Origin: Candidatus Rokuibacteriota bacterium
GTDB taxonomy: Bacteria > Methylomirabilota > Methylomirabilia > Rokubacteriales > JACPHL01
Assembly (NCBI GenBank): GCA_016188625.1
Contig: JACPHL010000145.1
Span: 1-7,524, forward strand
DNA: 7,524 bases
Reading direction: 5' to 3'
In this document: piece after piece, positions 7,493-7,524 of the stretch
Layout of the letters: every line of letters begins with the position of its first letter
Position numbering within the stretch: the stretch's first letter is position 1
The notes under the pieces: model-generated
Told to the model about the DNA's origin: nothing
Database searches by the model: none
What the model saw: only the letters and a program-made list of their open reading frames with translations
Program-made: the position numbers and the translations under genes

Positions 7493-7524
7493 TCCCTCGC
7501 CCCGGGCTCGGGCCGCTCCGCCGC

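Larger units (their letters stand above)
7226..7524. other. non-coding right edge with promoter and GC-rich palindromes
   Basis: These 299 bases hold no frame with protein-like character. Open frames here are Arg/Gly/Pro-rich and uninterrupted only because of the G+C content. The stretch contains the moaD ribosome binding site and promoter, a 12-base tandem repeat (7319-7342), and two perfect hairpins (7428-7445 and 7461-7492). I see no tRNA, rRNA, RNase P or tmRNA signature. The leader between the promoter and moaD is only about 43 bases, too short for a molybdenum-cofactor riboswitch. Confidence 0.6.

Overview
The window is bacterial DNA of high G+C content. The gene families and the tight, overlapping gene packing suggest an uncultivated soil or sediment lineage, for example Rokubacteria/Methylomirabilota-like or deltaproteobacterial. 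That placement is a guess from style, because no rRNA or marker gene is present to test it.

Left part (1-2403). A partial MpsC/DUF2294 gene runs leftwards off the window edge. It is divergent from a two-gene rightward unit: a CaCA-type cation antiporter and a small tail-anchored protein with a TFIIB-like zinc finger. The 334-base gap between them (260-593) holds two back-to-back promoters, each with a perfect TTGACA -35 and a 17-base spacer. The antiporter transcript has a leader of about 130 bases containing a strong intrinsic terminator (13-bp stem plus six T). The terminator's 3' arm is perfectly complementary over 7 bases to the very 5' end of the leader. This is the architecture of a transcription attenuator or riboswitch, and I do not recognise the class. 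It is the most interesting regulatory signal here.

Right part (2415-7225, all minus strand). Five genes read leftwards: moaD, moaE (the two subunits of molybdopterin synthase), tilS (tRNA-Ile lysidine synthetase), an HtrA/Deg-type serine protease, and an orphan NtrC-class sigma54-dependent response regulator. They are packed as one operon, with overlaps or very short gaps, behind a promoter with a perfect TATAAT at 7275-7280. The operon converges on the zinc-finger gene with 11 bases between stop codons.

Three consecutive junctions in this operon are abnormal. MoaD has no stop after its Gly-Gly and runs on 10 to 11 residues. MoaE loses its conserved C-terminal segment, including the catalytic-lysine region, through an apparent deletion of about 60 bases that also shifts the frame; the old C-terminus and stop are still readable in another frame. 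TilS runs on 37 residues past its natural end into the 5' part of htrA, whose own start and signal peptide are missing. Either these genes are decaying or compacting, or the assembly has lost short pieces of sequence here.

The right edge (7226-7524) has no supportable gene. It holds the operon promoter, a short tandem repeat and two perfect GC-rich hairpins.
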